From Cladopsammia gracilis (lineage: Eukaryota > Cnidaria > Anthozoa > Scleractinia > Dendrophylliidae): a stretch of 64,000 bases of DNA. Location of the stretch: the NCBI GenBank assembly GCA_022457155.1, contig JAJGOT010000339.1, positions 807,501-871,500 on the forward strand, given 5' to 3'. The notes under the pieces were generated by a model, which was not told the DNA's origin, did not search any database, and saw only the letters and a list, made by a program, of their open reading frames with translations. Positions 47,294-57,600 of this stretch are shown here, one piece after another. A program made the position numbers and the translations under genes. How positions within the stretch are numbered: position 1 is the first letter of the stretch; every line of letters starts with the position of its first letter.

Positions 47294-48477
47294 ATGCTAC
47301 ACACTCGAGTTGAAAGTGCTTGTAAGTTTTTCTTTTCTAAAATATTTGAACTTGGGTTTACTTGACGATCCGTTTTTTCTCATTTTACGGCAGCTGTCTC
47401 GCAAACGAAATTATATTTTTACTCTATTTTACCATAGCTGATGTTCAACTGAGACTGAATAGGTACAGTGGATGCTTTGATAACGGAAGACCCCTACCTG
47501 CAATGTACAGAGAACGAGTGTTGGACCTCTATCATGATGGATTTGGCAACCGTCCAATCGCACGGGAAATTCGTTCGAGTCCCGGTTTTGTACAGAAAGT
47601 GATAGACCGTTACAATGAACAAAATACATCTCTCAGAGGCATACGAGTTCACTTTCCTAACCCCAAAATCGATGAACAAGTCTTGGAGTATATAGAGGTA
47701 CAAAAACTAACGAAACCGAGCATTTACTCGACCGAAATACAACAGAGACTTCTACTTGATGGCGTGGTCCATCCTGTCAATCTACCAAGCGTATCCCAGA
47801 TCAATAAGGTCATTCGCAAAGGACTTGTGATGACGAGAAAGAAACTTACAACTATTCCACTCGAATCTACAACCCCTGAAACAACTGCAGCAGTTGATGA
47901 TTTTCTCACTGAAATAGCTAACGTCAACCCAGTCACCCTGCATTTCTTTGACGAATCCAGCGTAATCAAAACCACGGGAAACAGAGACTACGGGAGCGCG
48001 CCACTTGGACAGGCCGCTTTCGAAATTCAGCGCTACGCGTCTAATGCAAATTTTACTATAAATCTTTTGCATTCATTTTGCGGCGTTGATTTTTACAATA
48101 TACTGGACGGTCCATCTAATGGATTAGAATTGCTAAACTTCTTTGACGAAGTTCTTCAAGAGGAGCGAGCTGACGGGAGTGCAGTGCTTGAGCGGGGAGA
48201 CTGCGTGGTCATGGATAATTGTGGCTTCCACCACGGTCATCGCATTGAACCAGTGCTCAGGAACATGTTAGCCGATTGCGGTGTAAGACTATTATTTCAG
48301 CCACCTTACTCACCGCATTTCAATAGCTGTGAATACTGCTTCAACGAGATAAAGGCATTTTTACGTCGCCACCAGATGCTAGCTGCCAATGAATCCAAAA
48401 TCGCAATAGCGCAGACGATGCTCAACATTACTGCCAATAGCTCGTATGCATATTTCAAGCACTGTGGATACTTTTAG
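47294..48477 (+). CDS. Tc1/mariner-type transposase with Pax-like paired domain
   Basis: Proposed structure: exon 1 47,294-47,321 (MLHTRVESA), intron 47,322-47,437 (GTAAGT ... ACCATAG), exon 2 47,438-48,477; the phases agree. An alternative unspliced start at 47,362 would read through the pyrimidine tract as a hydrophobic tail. Numbered from 47,362: residues 36-90 match the PAI half (SGCFDNGRPLP, then a helix-turn-helix RPIAREIRSSPGFVQKVIDR), and residues 103-152 the RED half (ending NLPSVSQINKVIR). The catalytic domain has D197 (HFFDESS), D285 (VVMDNCGFHHG) and E324 (PPYSPHFNSCEYCFNEIK), a DD38E spacing. The protein ends HCGYF, as in many Tc1-like transposases. It should bind the terminal repeats and cut and paste the element. 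Confidence 0.9.
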
Positions 48478-48957
48478 GCAAGACTTTATTGTAAACCAGA
48501 TCAGAAACTTGAACTAAGAAAAGTGTTACATGACATCTGTGAACACAGCATATCATATTTACCAAGTTTTTTGTTTGTTGACATTGTTGAGTTGCAAAAT
48601 ATCACGGACGTACCACAAGAGGTACAAGTACAACTTCATTATCGGAATATAAACGAAGCTTTGTTAAGCTAATAACTACATAAGTAAAACATTTCCAGAA
48701 AAATCAACAGATGAATGAGAATCTGAAATTCGCAACGCCATAAAGTCGAGCTATAAAATAAAAGTTATCTAACCTTGATAAATATTCGCCTCGTTCAAAT
48801 AAATCAGTGTGCAGGAACTGTTGAGTTACTTTAGTTTACGTTAATTTAACTCGAGTAGAACAACGCGAGAAGTATCAATAACTCAATATTAAAAACATAA
48901 CATTACAAGAAGAGAAATAAAATGCCTTGTATCCTGTACATGCTTTTTGCGCTTCAC
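48478..48957. other. Region between the two convergent transposon genes
   Basis: TTTATT at 48,484 gives AATAAA on the minus strand for the PB1 gene, and AATAAA near 48,757 can serve the transposase. The two transcripts would overlap at their 3' ends. The transposase frame stays open for 64 more codons after its TAG (to 48,672). Confidence 0.5.
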
Positions 48958-49956
48958 TTATAAATAGATGTTTACATTTGAGTTCTCGTATTGATCTATA
49001 ATCAGCGGAAGTCTCCAGTCTTCATCTTCACACCAGTCGGGAACCTTTTTGAGCGCTCTTTGCAAAATCATCAAATCCCTATCCAACCGGCTTCTGTTTG
49101 CATACTTTACTTGGTTTTGTGCTTTCAATCTAGGTCTCATAACAAAGAAAAACGAAGATTTTACGCGCTCACGTGCGGCCGTGAAACTTTTGAGATGGGT
49201 TTCCTCTTCTTGTGCCCTCTTTTCCAGGGATCTAATTTCACGCTGAAGGTTGGTAATTTTCGTTTTGTGTTCGGGATGCTTTTCTATTATTTTACACACA
49301 CTGATTTTCGTGCAAGGAGGTTTTGAGCATTTTACTTTTGTGTGCCCACTGAAATGACAGTTGTTGCAGAGTCGAGCTCGAGTTTCACTTAGCGACTGAA
49401 AATGTCTGGATTCACTGTTCAGTTTTTCCAATTCTTGCTTAGCGCTAGCAATTTGTACTTTAAAAACCTGAAGATTTTCTTCCATTTCCTGTCGCTGGCA
49501 GTCCAAAGGACTTTTCTCGGCATTTTTTGGAGCTGTTGTAGCTGCGAGATGCGCGCCAGGTGTTGGTGTGAAAGACAAATGTTTCGGTTGAAGCGACTCG
49601 AATTCGTCAGAAGCTGAAGAACTCGGCATTTCCATGTCAGTTCGTCTCAGTTTCCTCGGTAGCGGCGAATCTATTTCACTTGCCTGAAGAAAAATCTTTC
49701 TGTACTCCCGATCCTTTACTTCTTTTGCACTCCTTAGCATCTCCCCGAAAGCAAAACCATCTGGATCTTCCGACAGATTGATCATATCGCCGTCCTCGTC
49801 GCGATATCTTACCCGAACGTTTGAAGCGTGTAAGTGAGCAAGCGGTGAGCAGTTTTGCTTTATCGCGTGCATAAGCTTAGTAAAGGAGATATCCTTGATC
49901 AAGAAAGTACTAAATCTTTCCTCTCCGTACTTCACCTTCACCTGGTACGTCGCCAT
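48958..49956 (-). CDS. PB1 domain, coiled-coil and CCHC zinc-knuckle protein of the transposon
   Basis: 332 residues. Residues 3-90 are a PB1 domain: a basic start (VKVKYGEERF) and the acidic OPCA region YRDEDGDMINLSEDPDGFAF. Both faces are present, so it could self-assemble head to tail. Residues about 100-150 are low complexity and Ser/Pro-rich. Residues 152-190 and 232-262 are predicted coiled coils. Between them lies a zinc knuckle C197-X2-C200-X4-H205-X4-C210, followed by further Cys/His (C215, C221, H227, H230). The C-terminus is basic then acidic. It lies wholly inside the element, convergent with the transposase. A role as nucleic-acid-binding or assembly factor in transposition is inferred; the family is not recognised. 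Confidence 0.88.
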   Translation of the reverse strand: MATYQVKVKYGEERFSTFLIKDISFTKLMHAIKQNCSPLAHLHASNVRVRYRDEDGDMINLSEDPDGFAFGEMLRSAKEVKDREYRKIFLQASEIDSPLPRKLRRTDMEMPSSSASDEFESLQPKHLSFTPTPGAHLAATTAPKNAEKSPLDCQRQEMEENLQVFKVQIASAKQELEKLNSESRHFQSLSETRARLCNNCHFSGHTKVKCSKPPCTKISVCKIIEKHPEHKTKITNLQREIRSLEKRAQEEETHLKSFTAARERVKSSFFFVMRPRLKAQNQVKYANRSRLDRDLMILQRALKKVPDWCEDEDWRLPLIIDQYENSNVNIYL

Positions 49957-50020
49957 GCTGTTTACTTACAAAGTAAAGGATGCCACGCTAAGAGATCTAC
50001 TCCGCCTTACAAGATAATCT

Positions 50021-50037
50021 GCGCTCTGATTGGCCAG
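50021..50037 (-). promoter_or_regulatory. CCAAT box upstream of PB1 gene
   Basis: The minus strand reads TGGCCAATCAGAG, about 75 bases before the start codon at 49,956 and just inside the right terminal repeat. No TATA box was seen. Confidence 0.4.
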
Positions 50038-50053
50038 TTGCCAATTACCAAGC

Positions 50054-50128
50054 ATCAAATTCGTCAAAAATATGTCAAAAATATGTCAAAAAAATTGTCT
50101 GGTGTTCACGGTACCGCGCGCAGCACTG
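50054..50128 (-). repeat. Right terminal inverted repeat
   Basis: 75 bases, complementary to 47,091-47,176 except that one TTTTTGACATA unit is missing. Confidence 0.9.
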
Positions 50129-50130
50129 TA

Positions 50131-50617
50131 ACACCTTACGTCTGTTACCACCATAAAACCTTGATTCCGTTCCAACCCACTTCTGTTGTAAAGCTTTCTT
50201 TCGGTTTTCTTGAGAGCGGGATGAACTATTTAGGTTTTGGCGAGCGAAGCGAACAAGCGAGGGAAAGTTTGTAACAAAGATACTCACGCGAAACCGCCAA
50301 ATAAGATGGCCTGCTTACAAGCAAGTACTTTGAGATCGATTTTTTATTGAAATACTTATTTTTTTAACTTGCGTGTACAGATAGATTGATAGGCGTGTTT
50401 TGCTCGACTAAAGTATCAGAAAAGCTTAGTCTCTGTTGAAGATTCTGTTGCCTTTCAGTTGCATCTGAAATGAAACAATTTCATTGTAACTTTCGATCAG
50501 ATTTTAATTAGATGATTTTGGTTTCATTCGCATTAGGTTTCCGTTTTTATTTTGGGGTTTGTGATACAGAAACACATTGTTGTAGCTGAGAGGTGCGAAT
50601 CGTGTTTAAGTTGTCTT
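50131..50617. other. No gene recognised
   Basis: Flank of the transposon with short frames only. Confidence 0.4.
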
Positions 50618-51000
50618 ACTGAGGGCATATAAAGCAATACCTTGTTTAAATATCTCTGAGTAGAGCTTTTACTTTTTTCTCTTGCTATCGTGAGACAAAC
50701 GATAAAAAAGCTATCATACTTTTTTGCAATATATTTAGTTTATAAGAAAAATATATCAAGAGGCTTCTTTGTTGTTATTATTCAGCTTCTATTAACAAAT
50801 TAGTTCATACTGAGGGCATATAAAGCAATACCTTGTTTAAATATCTCTGAGTAGATTTTTAACTTTTTTCTCTTGCTATCGTGAGACAAACGATAAAAAA
50901 GCTATCATACTTTTTTTGCAATATATTTAGTTTATAAGAAAAATATATCAAGAGGCTTCTTTGTTGTTATTATTCAGCTTCTATTAACAAATTAGTTCAT
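50618..51000. repeat. 191-bp tandem duplication, two copies
   Basis: The unit beginning ACTGAGGGCATATAAAGC at 50,618 starts again at 50,809. The copies differ by a few bases (for example AGAGCTTTTAC against AGATTTTTAAC), so the duplication is recent. Confidence 0.95.
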
Positions 51001-51684
51001 AATTTTAACAAATGTTATTACTTTCCCAATTGTTCAAAAATATGATCACCCACGTACATTAACTTACAGAAAGTTTAGCAATGTACTTCCAAAAATTATT
51101 TCAATCAATAACAGATTAAATATGTTCATTGTACCTGCATGTATTGAGATTTTGTGCCGACGATTAGGATGGACGTGCAAAATGAATAGATTTGGATGGA
51201 TGATGGATGAACAAAATGAAGACATTTCCCTCCAAAACATAACGCTTGGACAAAGACGTGGGGGTTGGCCAATAGTCGAACAAAAATATTCAATTCAACG
51301 CAACAAAATCTAAAAATTACCCAAATGCATTCAGATAGTCACTGGTTCGCGATTTAGTAATTTGATAGTGAGCATTAGGTCGGATGCGATTCTGACAACA
51401 ATAATCGCTATTCAGAGAAACCGAAAAAGAAAAACGTGCACAAACACTTTCACTTTAAGTGAATTCTTTTTTGTTTTGTTTTATAAATTGTCACTTGTGC
51501 CTTTTTGTTCTCTTTCATAAATTGTTATCGGAGGGAGGCAACGGTATGTTCTAACCTTGTGCCAACTCTACTGTAACGAAAACTACTAATACTAATAGTA
51601 ACTGAACCTAATATGTTTGGTAGCTGCATGGAGCTTATTCCAACACATTAATAAGAGAAATAAAGAAAATAAGAGTGCCAGAAT
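51001..51684. other. No gene recognised
   Basis: The 63-residue frame at 51,122-51,313 has no recognisable domain. AT-rich; nothing else seen. Confidence 0.4.
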
Positions 51685-51689
51685 ATATT

Positions 51690-51790
51690 TATTACTCATG
51701 CGCAGTAAGCGCATGAGGTATAAAATCGGTGGCGTTTCTTCTTGTTTTTGTCACATTAGTGCATGCAAATTTATGCACGCATATATTATT
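51690..51790 (-). repeat. Fragment of composite repeat R (inverted)
   Basis: TCACATTAGTGCATGCAAAT and TTATGCACGCATAT are the complement of the block near 45,045 and 58,228. Confidence 0.7.
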
Positions 51791-51849
51791 ACTAACCGGG
51801 TCGCAGGTCACATAAAAACTCTACAAAAATGTCTGCCGCGCTCGGCATG

Positions 51850-52275
51850 TGCTTGGTTTTCTTTGTCTTGTCGGAATAACAACACACATTCAAAATACTC
51901 AAAATGGAAAGAGAAAGCTTTAAAGAGTACTCAGAAGCCGCTGTAGTGGAGAAAAAGGAGAGCTGTAAGCGACGAGCGACGAAATCTTGCTTCAAGTTTT
52001 ATCAGTGCGGGGGGCGATCAAATCCGAAGAAGCGGAGTTTAAAGAATTTTCAAGCAGGCGAGGGACTTTACCATAATAGAAATTTCATTTTTCGGTGAGA
52101 ATTTATGTTGATATCAATTTGTGATTGACTTTTTCTTTGTGTCATACTTGTTATTCTAGACCGAGAAACAGTTGCTTTTGTGAGCTTTTGTGCACTCTAA
52201 ACACAGAGTCAATGGACTGTCGCGTAATACAGTTTTTGAGAATTACTAAAATTGAAAAATAACCCGGTCGTTTAC
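51850..52275 (+). mobile_element. GCGGAGC-family repeat, copy 6 (old, partial)
   Basis: GAGTACTCAGAAGCCGCTG, AATCTTGCTTCAAG and TTTTTGAGAATTACTAAAAT match the family in order, but divergence is higher and both ends are missing. Confidence 0.6.
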
Positions 52276-53520
52276 TGATTTTATTGCTTTTAAAAGTAGT
52301 CTTTTCAAATGTAACAGAATGCAGTCACGGTTTGGGAAACATTAGACGCAAACTTGTTCGAATGTTTTCTTCGTGAAGTCAATAATCACGGTAAAGGAAC
52401 GCTAGTATTTAAATATAATTAAGTTAAATAGCGCTTTCTGAAATAAAGTTTGCTTTCAAGATTTTTTGATTCGCGAAAACATTATGCGAATCATCTTTAC
52501 GGATAAGAATGGCATTCTATATACACAAGCAAAGTCGGAAATTTTAGAAAACACTAGATATAATATAGCAGGTTGCTGAATTTAAATATTATTTTGTGAT
52601 GTTTATAATATAATTCGCAGACGCCAGCGCTGCGCACTGCATTGAGGATAAATAAATCGCCAAGCCTTCCGGAAGCAGAAAATCACTGAATTCTGATAAG
52701 CGTTTAACTCTTTTGTTCAAGGAAAAAACATTTTCATTCAAGGAAATATGAGTTTCATTAAAAAGTTTGGACCTTTAGAACAAATATTTTGGATTCATGA
52801 TCAAGTGAAAGAGCACGCGATCGAATTACATTCCACACGAAATTTGCATATATGAAAGAAGTGTATTTGCGACAACACTTTGAAAAACTGTGAAGCTTGG
52901 AAAAACTAATACATGGCAAAATCAAAGCTTTATAGTAAAAAATTCATTTCGATTTGGTCTTGAAATCAAACGGGGGGGTGTCATGATTCATGATGTGTCA
53001 CGCAATATTTATTTTTATTAAAATGTTTCACCAATTTATAGCACTCATCACCACAGTTTTCACATTATAAAAGTAGAATCTCGTGGATCGGATTACATGT
53101 ATTTTTATCATTACCTGTAAATTTAGGGCTTCCACAAAAATTATTGGAAATCCGGGCAGGAGAAGGGGTCTCTTGGCTTGGAAATCCAGGCGGGAGGGGG
53201 GGGGGGGGGGGGGAAGGGGTCAAACAATCTTGCCATCCGTCGGTGGGGGGGGGGGGGGATTCTTTCTGGAATAACCCAATGTAATAGAAATAATTCACGG
53301 TTAACGTTTGGGAAGTATTACACTAGTGTGGGTTTGATCAGGAATCAATAAATTAAATATTAAAAGCGACTACAGAAAAATTGGTAGCTTCAATAAACTC
53401 GTCTTAGAGTCTCATGCGCATGAGTATAGGCTATGTTTAGCCTCTTGTTGGATAAATAATAAACGCTTCGGGCTTAGCCCTTCTAAGGGATAACCCGAAA
53501 CGTTAAGCTTATTTATCTCT
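52276..53520. other. No gene; two poly-G tracts
   Basis: G runs at about 53,194-53,212 and 53,244-53,257 lie 30 bases apart. Proline- or glycine-rich frames over them are artefacts of the runs. The rest is AT-rich without recognised features. Confidence 0.5.
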
Positions 53521-53522
53521 AT

Positions 53523-53834
53523 CTATAAAAAGAGTTTAACTGATGAGGGGACACCCTGGATCCAGAGGTCCGTTCTCTGAATATCATGATTGAAATTAAC
53601 CGCATAAACGGTTAGAAGAAGCTCGCGAGACGGACCTCTGGTCACTCGAATATACAACCTCATTTCCATGCGAGGATCTAGTTCAGAATCTGAACTAGGT
53701 CGCTGATTGGTTACTCCTACTTGTTTCCAGACTCTACCGGGAGTTAATGATGCAACAGCAACTTCGATTAGCTGGACCAAAACAATTCGCCACGGGCTCG
53801 TGAAAAACCGGTTTCCCAAAGTGAAGCCACACAA
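53523..53834 (-). other. Unrecognised 103-residue frame, possibly Penelope-like flank
   Basis: The frame has no recognised domain. GGTCCGTTCTCTGAATATC on one side and GCGAGACGGACCTCTGG on the other form an inverted repeat (about 53,568-53,642). The stretch just before (53,470-53,505) has GGGATAACCCGAAACG, a style often seen near Penelope-like elements. A PLE fragment follows at 54.1 kb. Confidence 0.25.
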
Positions 53835-54109
53835 ACAACAATGGCGGATGTAGATAGAGATTGCGGCTTTTTGCGATCTTTAAGAAACGCTGTGGATTAC
53901 TCTTTAGTATCCAAATTTTCAAAATATCAGAGAACTAAAGCCAGTTCAGAAAGAAGCGCTGTTGAAATTTATTCAGCGTAAGGATGTCTTCAAAAGAGGT
54001 GTTGCGGCAGGCCAGACACGACTTATTAATTCGTGTTATCGTGGAGTGTGACCTTTAGAGTTTTGTTTGAACGAGGAAAATTTTTATTTCTATTTAATTT
54101 TTATCTCTA

Positions 54110-54637
54110 GCACGGAGGCGTGCTTTGGAGTTGCAGGTATTCTCGCTGAACGATTTCGCTGATCACTGGTAGGTGACAGGAAGAGAAATAATTGCGTGCG
54201 GATTCTTTGTTTGTTAAATCTCTCGCCTTTGAAAACGGTTGTATCCAGAAAGTTTACTTCTTTGTCTGAGATTAATGTTTGTTTGCAAGGACAATAAAAT
54301 CTTCTATCTCCTTTTTCTCAACACTCTACAGTGAAAAAATGTCATCGATGTATCTTTTCCACTGGAGTGGATTTGATTTAATATTTCTGTCTCGACCGCG
54401 GAATATTGTCACGCATAACGGCGCCACGTCCGTTTTAAACATGTCAGCTGTCAGATTTAATGTCAACAAACAGACACGCGTTGGTCCCCAAGGTTTAAAA
54501 CCGGTTTGGTGAGATATCCGATCCACAAATCGCATGGAAATGAGGTTGTGTACTCGTTTTAGTGAAAACTCGCCGTTTTCACTAAAAAATAAAAAGCTCT
54601 GGCACCCAGGGTAATGAGGGGACCGACATGTGCTCAC
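54110..54637 (-). pseudogene. Penelope-like element reverse transcriptase fragment
   Basis: The minus strand encodes LQWKRYIDDIFSL, matching the catalytic YxDD region in the PLE style RYxDDxF. After a stop, EVNFLDTTVFKGERFNKQRI follows near 54,240, and a frameshifted thumb-like remnant. PLEs are reverse transcriptases related to telomerase, usually with a GIY-YIG endonuclease. This copy is broken by stops and shifts and lacks both ends. Confidence 0.65.
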
Positions 54638-55017
54638 AAATTGAGTAGTTCCCTTATTAATTAATTAGCTCCTAGGATGTAGAGCACTATCTGGTTTTAC
54701 TGGTGAACATCACCTGAACTTGGTATCTTTTAGCCCTGTAGCGAGTAACGATTAAACTGTAAGTATAGTGTATCCCATATTAGAGACAACGCACTTCACG
54801 TATGAACCTTCATAGCATCAAGAGTGCATTTATCGCGTGTATATTTCATTCGTACATTATGTTTCTGTTACTTCGCAGATAGCTTCAGTGATAAGGATTA
54901 TTTTTTTCGAATAAATCATTTAAGATTGACTTTTGGGAAGTGCGACGAATATGGCGGAATAGATAATTTTAAAGATCAATATTAAAACCAAATTCATAAT
55001 TTGATTATGGAATACAG

Positions 55018-55191
55018 GCCGTGTTTTCACGAGCGAGCAAACCAGGTCGCTTAAGCTTGTCGGCAATTAAACAACAAAGAAGGGCATTGTATTGTCGTTC
55101 TTTTGTGTTCTAATTTTGTATTGTCTTAACAAAAGAAAATATATCTACAGGAATGTTAAGCGAGAAAAACCGCCTCGTGAAAACACAGCCA
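55018..55191. mobile_element. GTTTTCACGAG-type MITE
   Basis: GGCCGTGTTTTCACGAGCGA at the left and CTCGTGAAAACACAGCC at the right are inverted ends, 174 bases apart. The inside AGGTCGCTTAAGCTTGTCGG matches the copy at 22,300. Confidence 0.75.
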
Positions 55192-56093
55192 CAATGTATA
55201 AGTTACGAATGATACGTACATGTTTCGAAGAGTGAAATCAAAGAATGACATTCGATGGAAAGTTGAAGTGCGTTGACTTTAAATAGATTATACTTGTGTA
55301 AACATTGCTAGAAACCACTTCGATAGCCTTCAACTAAAACGTAGTAGGCTTATCATCTTGACACATTACATTTTGGTTACACTAACCTGATACCCAAGGA
55401 AGAAACAATGCGAGGAAAAAAAGCTGGGAATACAGATCAGGATTACATTTAACCATGTTTAGAAAGTTACACAATCTACCACAGATTGGAGACATGGCGG
55501 TGATTCAGCTTTCATTTACTTCGGCTGATAGCCTTTCCTTGCGAATAACTCATATATTACAGCGCTTCCAGTGCCATAATAATAGCGTCATCATACAGCA
55601 CAAAGCTGGAACTCTGGGTTTCATTTTCATCTGATAGACTGGAATTGTGGTTGGGAAAAGCTGGCAAAAAAAACAACTGCATGCACACAAAATTAAGCGA
55701 CTGGAAAGTGAAATACGTTTTCCCAGCTATTAACGAGTTAAAATGTTGTCGATAGCAAGAAACACTTACATTGACATTACTATATTAAACTGAAAATTTC
55801 CTAAAATAGCGAAATTGTTCAAAGGCAAATATAGCAACCAGGATGTCGGAGACTCTTTTTGTAGCTCATAGAATTTGGCGCTAGGCCCCGCACATATGTG
55901 GGCGTTTCCGTTTGTTTTAATTTAAAAGGCACGTTTTTTTAATTAATTTTTTTTCAAAACGTTTTTCGTCCACAAGTAGGAGTATTTATTCGATGTCGAC
56001 GGTGATTTGCAATACTCTTTAGTCTTTGAAAATCTTCGTCTGTTAAATCGTTTTATCGTCTCAGTCACTTACGTGTGGACGGAAGGCTTGTGA
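55192..56093. other. No gene recognised
   Basis: Only short frames. CTTACGTGTGGACGGAAGGC at 56,070 is a small remnant of the MITE type at 22,087. Confidence 0.4.
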
Positions 56094-56462
56094 TTATAAA
56101 AAGACAAGAAGCTGTACACACCTTGAACTCGTGGCGCCTTTAGCTCATTGCAGCATTGATTCCCAAGTGTTTTGAGTGCTCTTACGGAGAAACATAAGCT
56201 TAAAATTATGTCTTATCAAAAGCTCCTGAGAACCAACCCGTGAAGAAGAAATACTAACGCACAACACGTAACGCGTATCGCAATCACGCGTAACGCAGTA
56301 TTGCCGTAAGCTTACGTTTTCACACTGACAAGGTTCGATATATATCTTTTTTTAATTAAACGTAAGGATTTTTGACGAACGCAAACAAAAAGCAAAAACA
56401 AAACAAAAACAAAGCAGTACATCACTTTAACAATGTCCATTCGGAAGAAAGACAAAAGAAGG

Positions 56463-56548
56463 TTCTGAGCGTGACTTGAACTCAGGCCTTCCGACTGTCA
56501 CTCCCGGCACTAAGCCACAACCACAATCCACTAGACCATCGAAGAACA
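56463..56548 (-). other. tRNA-like segment in repeat R copy 2
   Basis: The minus strand has TGGTCTAGTGGATTGTGGTT (A-box-like) and CTGAGTTCAAGTCACG (B-box-like). Stems are incomplete; it is a SINE-type or decayed tRNA. Confidence 0.5.
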
Positions 56549-56582
56549 CATGCTCAATTAAGACTAAATTTTATTATTTTAA

Positions 56583-57491
56583 CCCTATTCAGACTGGGCT
56601 TTTTTAGGCAATTTGTGACTAGGGGGGAGGGGAGGGGAGCGGGCTCCTCGGACCCCCCCCCCCCCCTCTATATCTCTGGAACCAGTAAGGCTAGGACCAT
56701 GAAATTTTCACACAATGTTCACCTCCATACAAGGAAACCTCACACCCAGTTTTGACCTGCCATACCCAATTATGACGTCACAATGGCGTCATTTTTTTGT
56801 TTTTCCGACGTTTCTTTGATATTTTTCCATCCAGATACTTAAAATATCAAAATTGAAATATAACTGAAAAATCATCTCTTTAATATTAAAACAAAATAAA
56901 TACAAACAAGGACATACTTGTAACGCGAGAAAAAGCAATAAAAAGCGATAAAACTATAATTTTGAAATTATTGTCCGCCATCTTGGATCCGCCATCTTGG
57001 ATTTTTTTGTTGTTGTTTAAATTAAAATTTAAAAAATATCTAAAAGAGAAAAGGATCAGAATGTATAAAACACGTATCAAACTAATTTCTATTATCCAAA
57101 CAATGAACCTAGAAGCGTTATTAAATAAATAGTACAAAATGTTTGTCTATAAGTAAAATAGAGCAAAAATTTACCTCCCCCTCCCCCCAAATATTTGATG
57201 CTAAAAATTTTTGATGTCTTTCAAGAAGTAGTCCCAAGAAAAATACTATTCTAACAAAGAAATGCACTATAAGTCAAACAACGAGATCTTAAAATAAAAA
57301 AAATTCACCATATTTCAATATTTTGAAAACCTTTAATGGATACCTGTAATGGATACCAAAATGTCCCTAGATAAATTCTAGGAAAAGTCAGAAAATGTCA
57401 GCCTCATAGCTATTTCGGTGTACGAGTTGTCACAATTTTACTGGGGGGGGGGGGGGTCGAAAAGCCCCCCCCCCCCCCAGTCTGAGTAGGG
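56583..57491. mobile_element. piggyBac-like MITE, 909 bp
   Basis: TTAA flanks both ends (56,579-56,582 and 57,492-57,495). The ends are CCCTATTCAGACTGGG and its near-complement CCCAGTCTGAGTAGGG (with poly-C and poly-G inside). No transposase. It contains the CCGCCATCTTGGATCCGCCA motif shared with about 10,949. Confidence 0.85.
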
Positions 57492-57495
57492 TTAA

Positions 57496-57600
57496 GGTAG
57501 ATATCAATCAATCAAAATCTTTATTTATACACGGTTAAAAACATCAGTATTTACAATATAAAAAAGCAATTCACTGTTTTACACATTTGTCGTGTGAGAG
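57496..57600 (-). repeat. LINE 3' tail fragment
   Basis: ATCAATCAATCAAAATCTTT followed by ATTTATACACGG is the complement of a typical CR1/RTE-type 3' end with a short tandem tail. It is absent from repeat R copy 1. Confidence 0.45.

Larger units (their letters stand above)
47091..50128. mobile_element. Paired-domain DNA transposon, 3,038 bp, TA target duplication
   Basis: Inverted repeats start CAGTGCTGCGCGCGGTACCG at 47,091 and end with the complement at 50,128. TA stands directly outside both ends (47,089-47,090; 50,129-50,130). It encodes two convergent genes, a Tc1/mariner-type transposase with a Pax-like paired domain and a PB1/zinc-knuckle protein. Both have intact frames, so the element may be recent or active. 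TA duplication and the DDE domain place it in the IS630/Tc1/mariner superfamily. Confidence 0.92.

Noticed and set aside
47362..47437. Hydrophobic N-terminus of the transposase as a signal peptide
   Set aside because: It is encoded by what looks like the end of an intron; a transposase must enter the nucleus.
49855..50274. 139-residue plus-strand frame over the right transposon end
   Set aside because: It runs antisense to the PB1 gene and across the inverted repeat into flanking DNA; no domain is recognised.
53065..53298. Proline-rich protein on the minus strand
   Set aside because: The prolines come from two poly-G/C runs.
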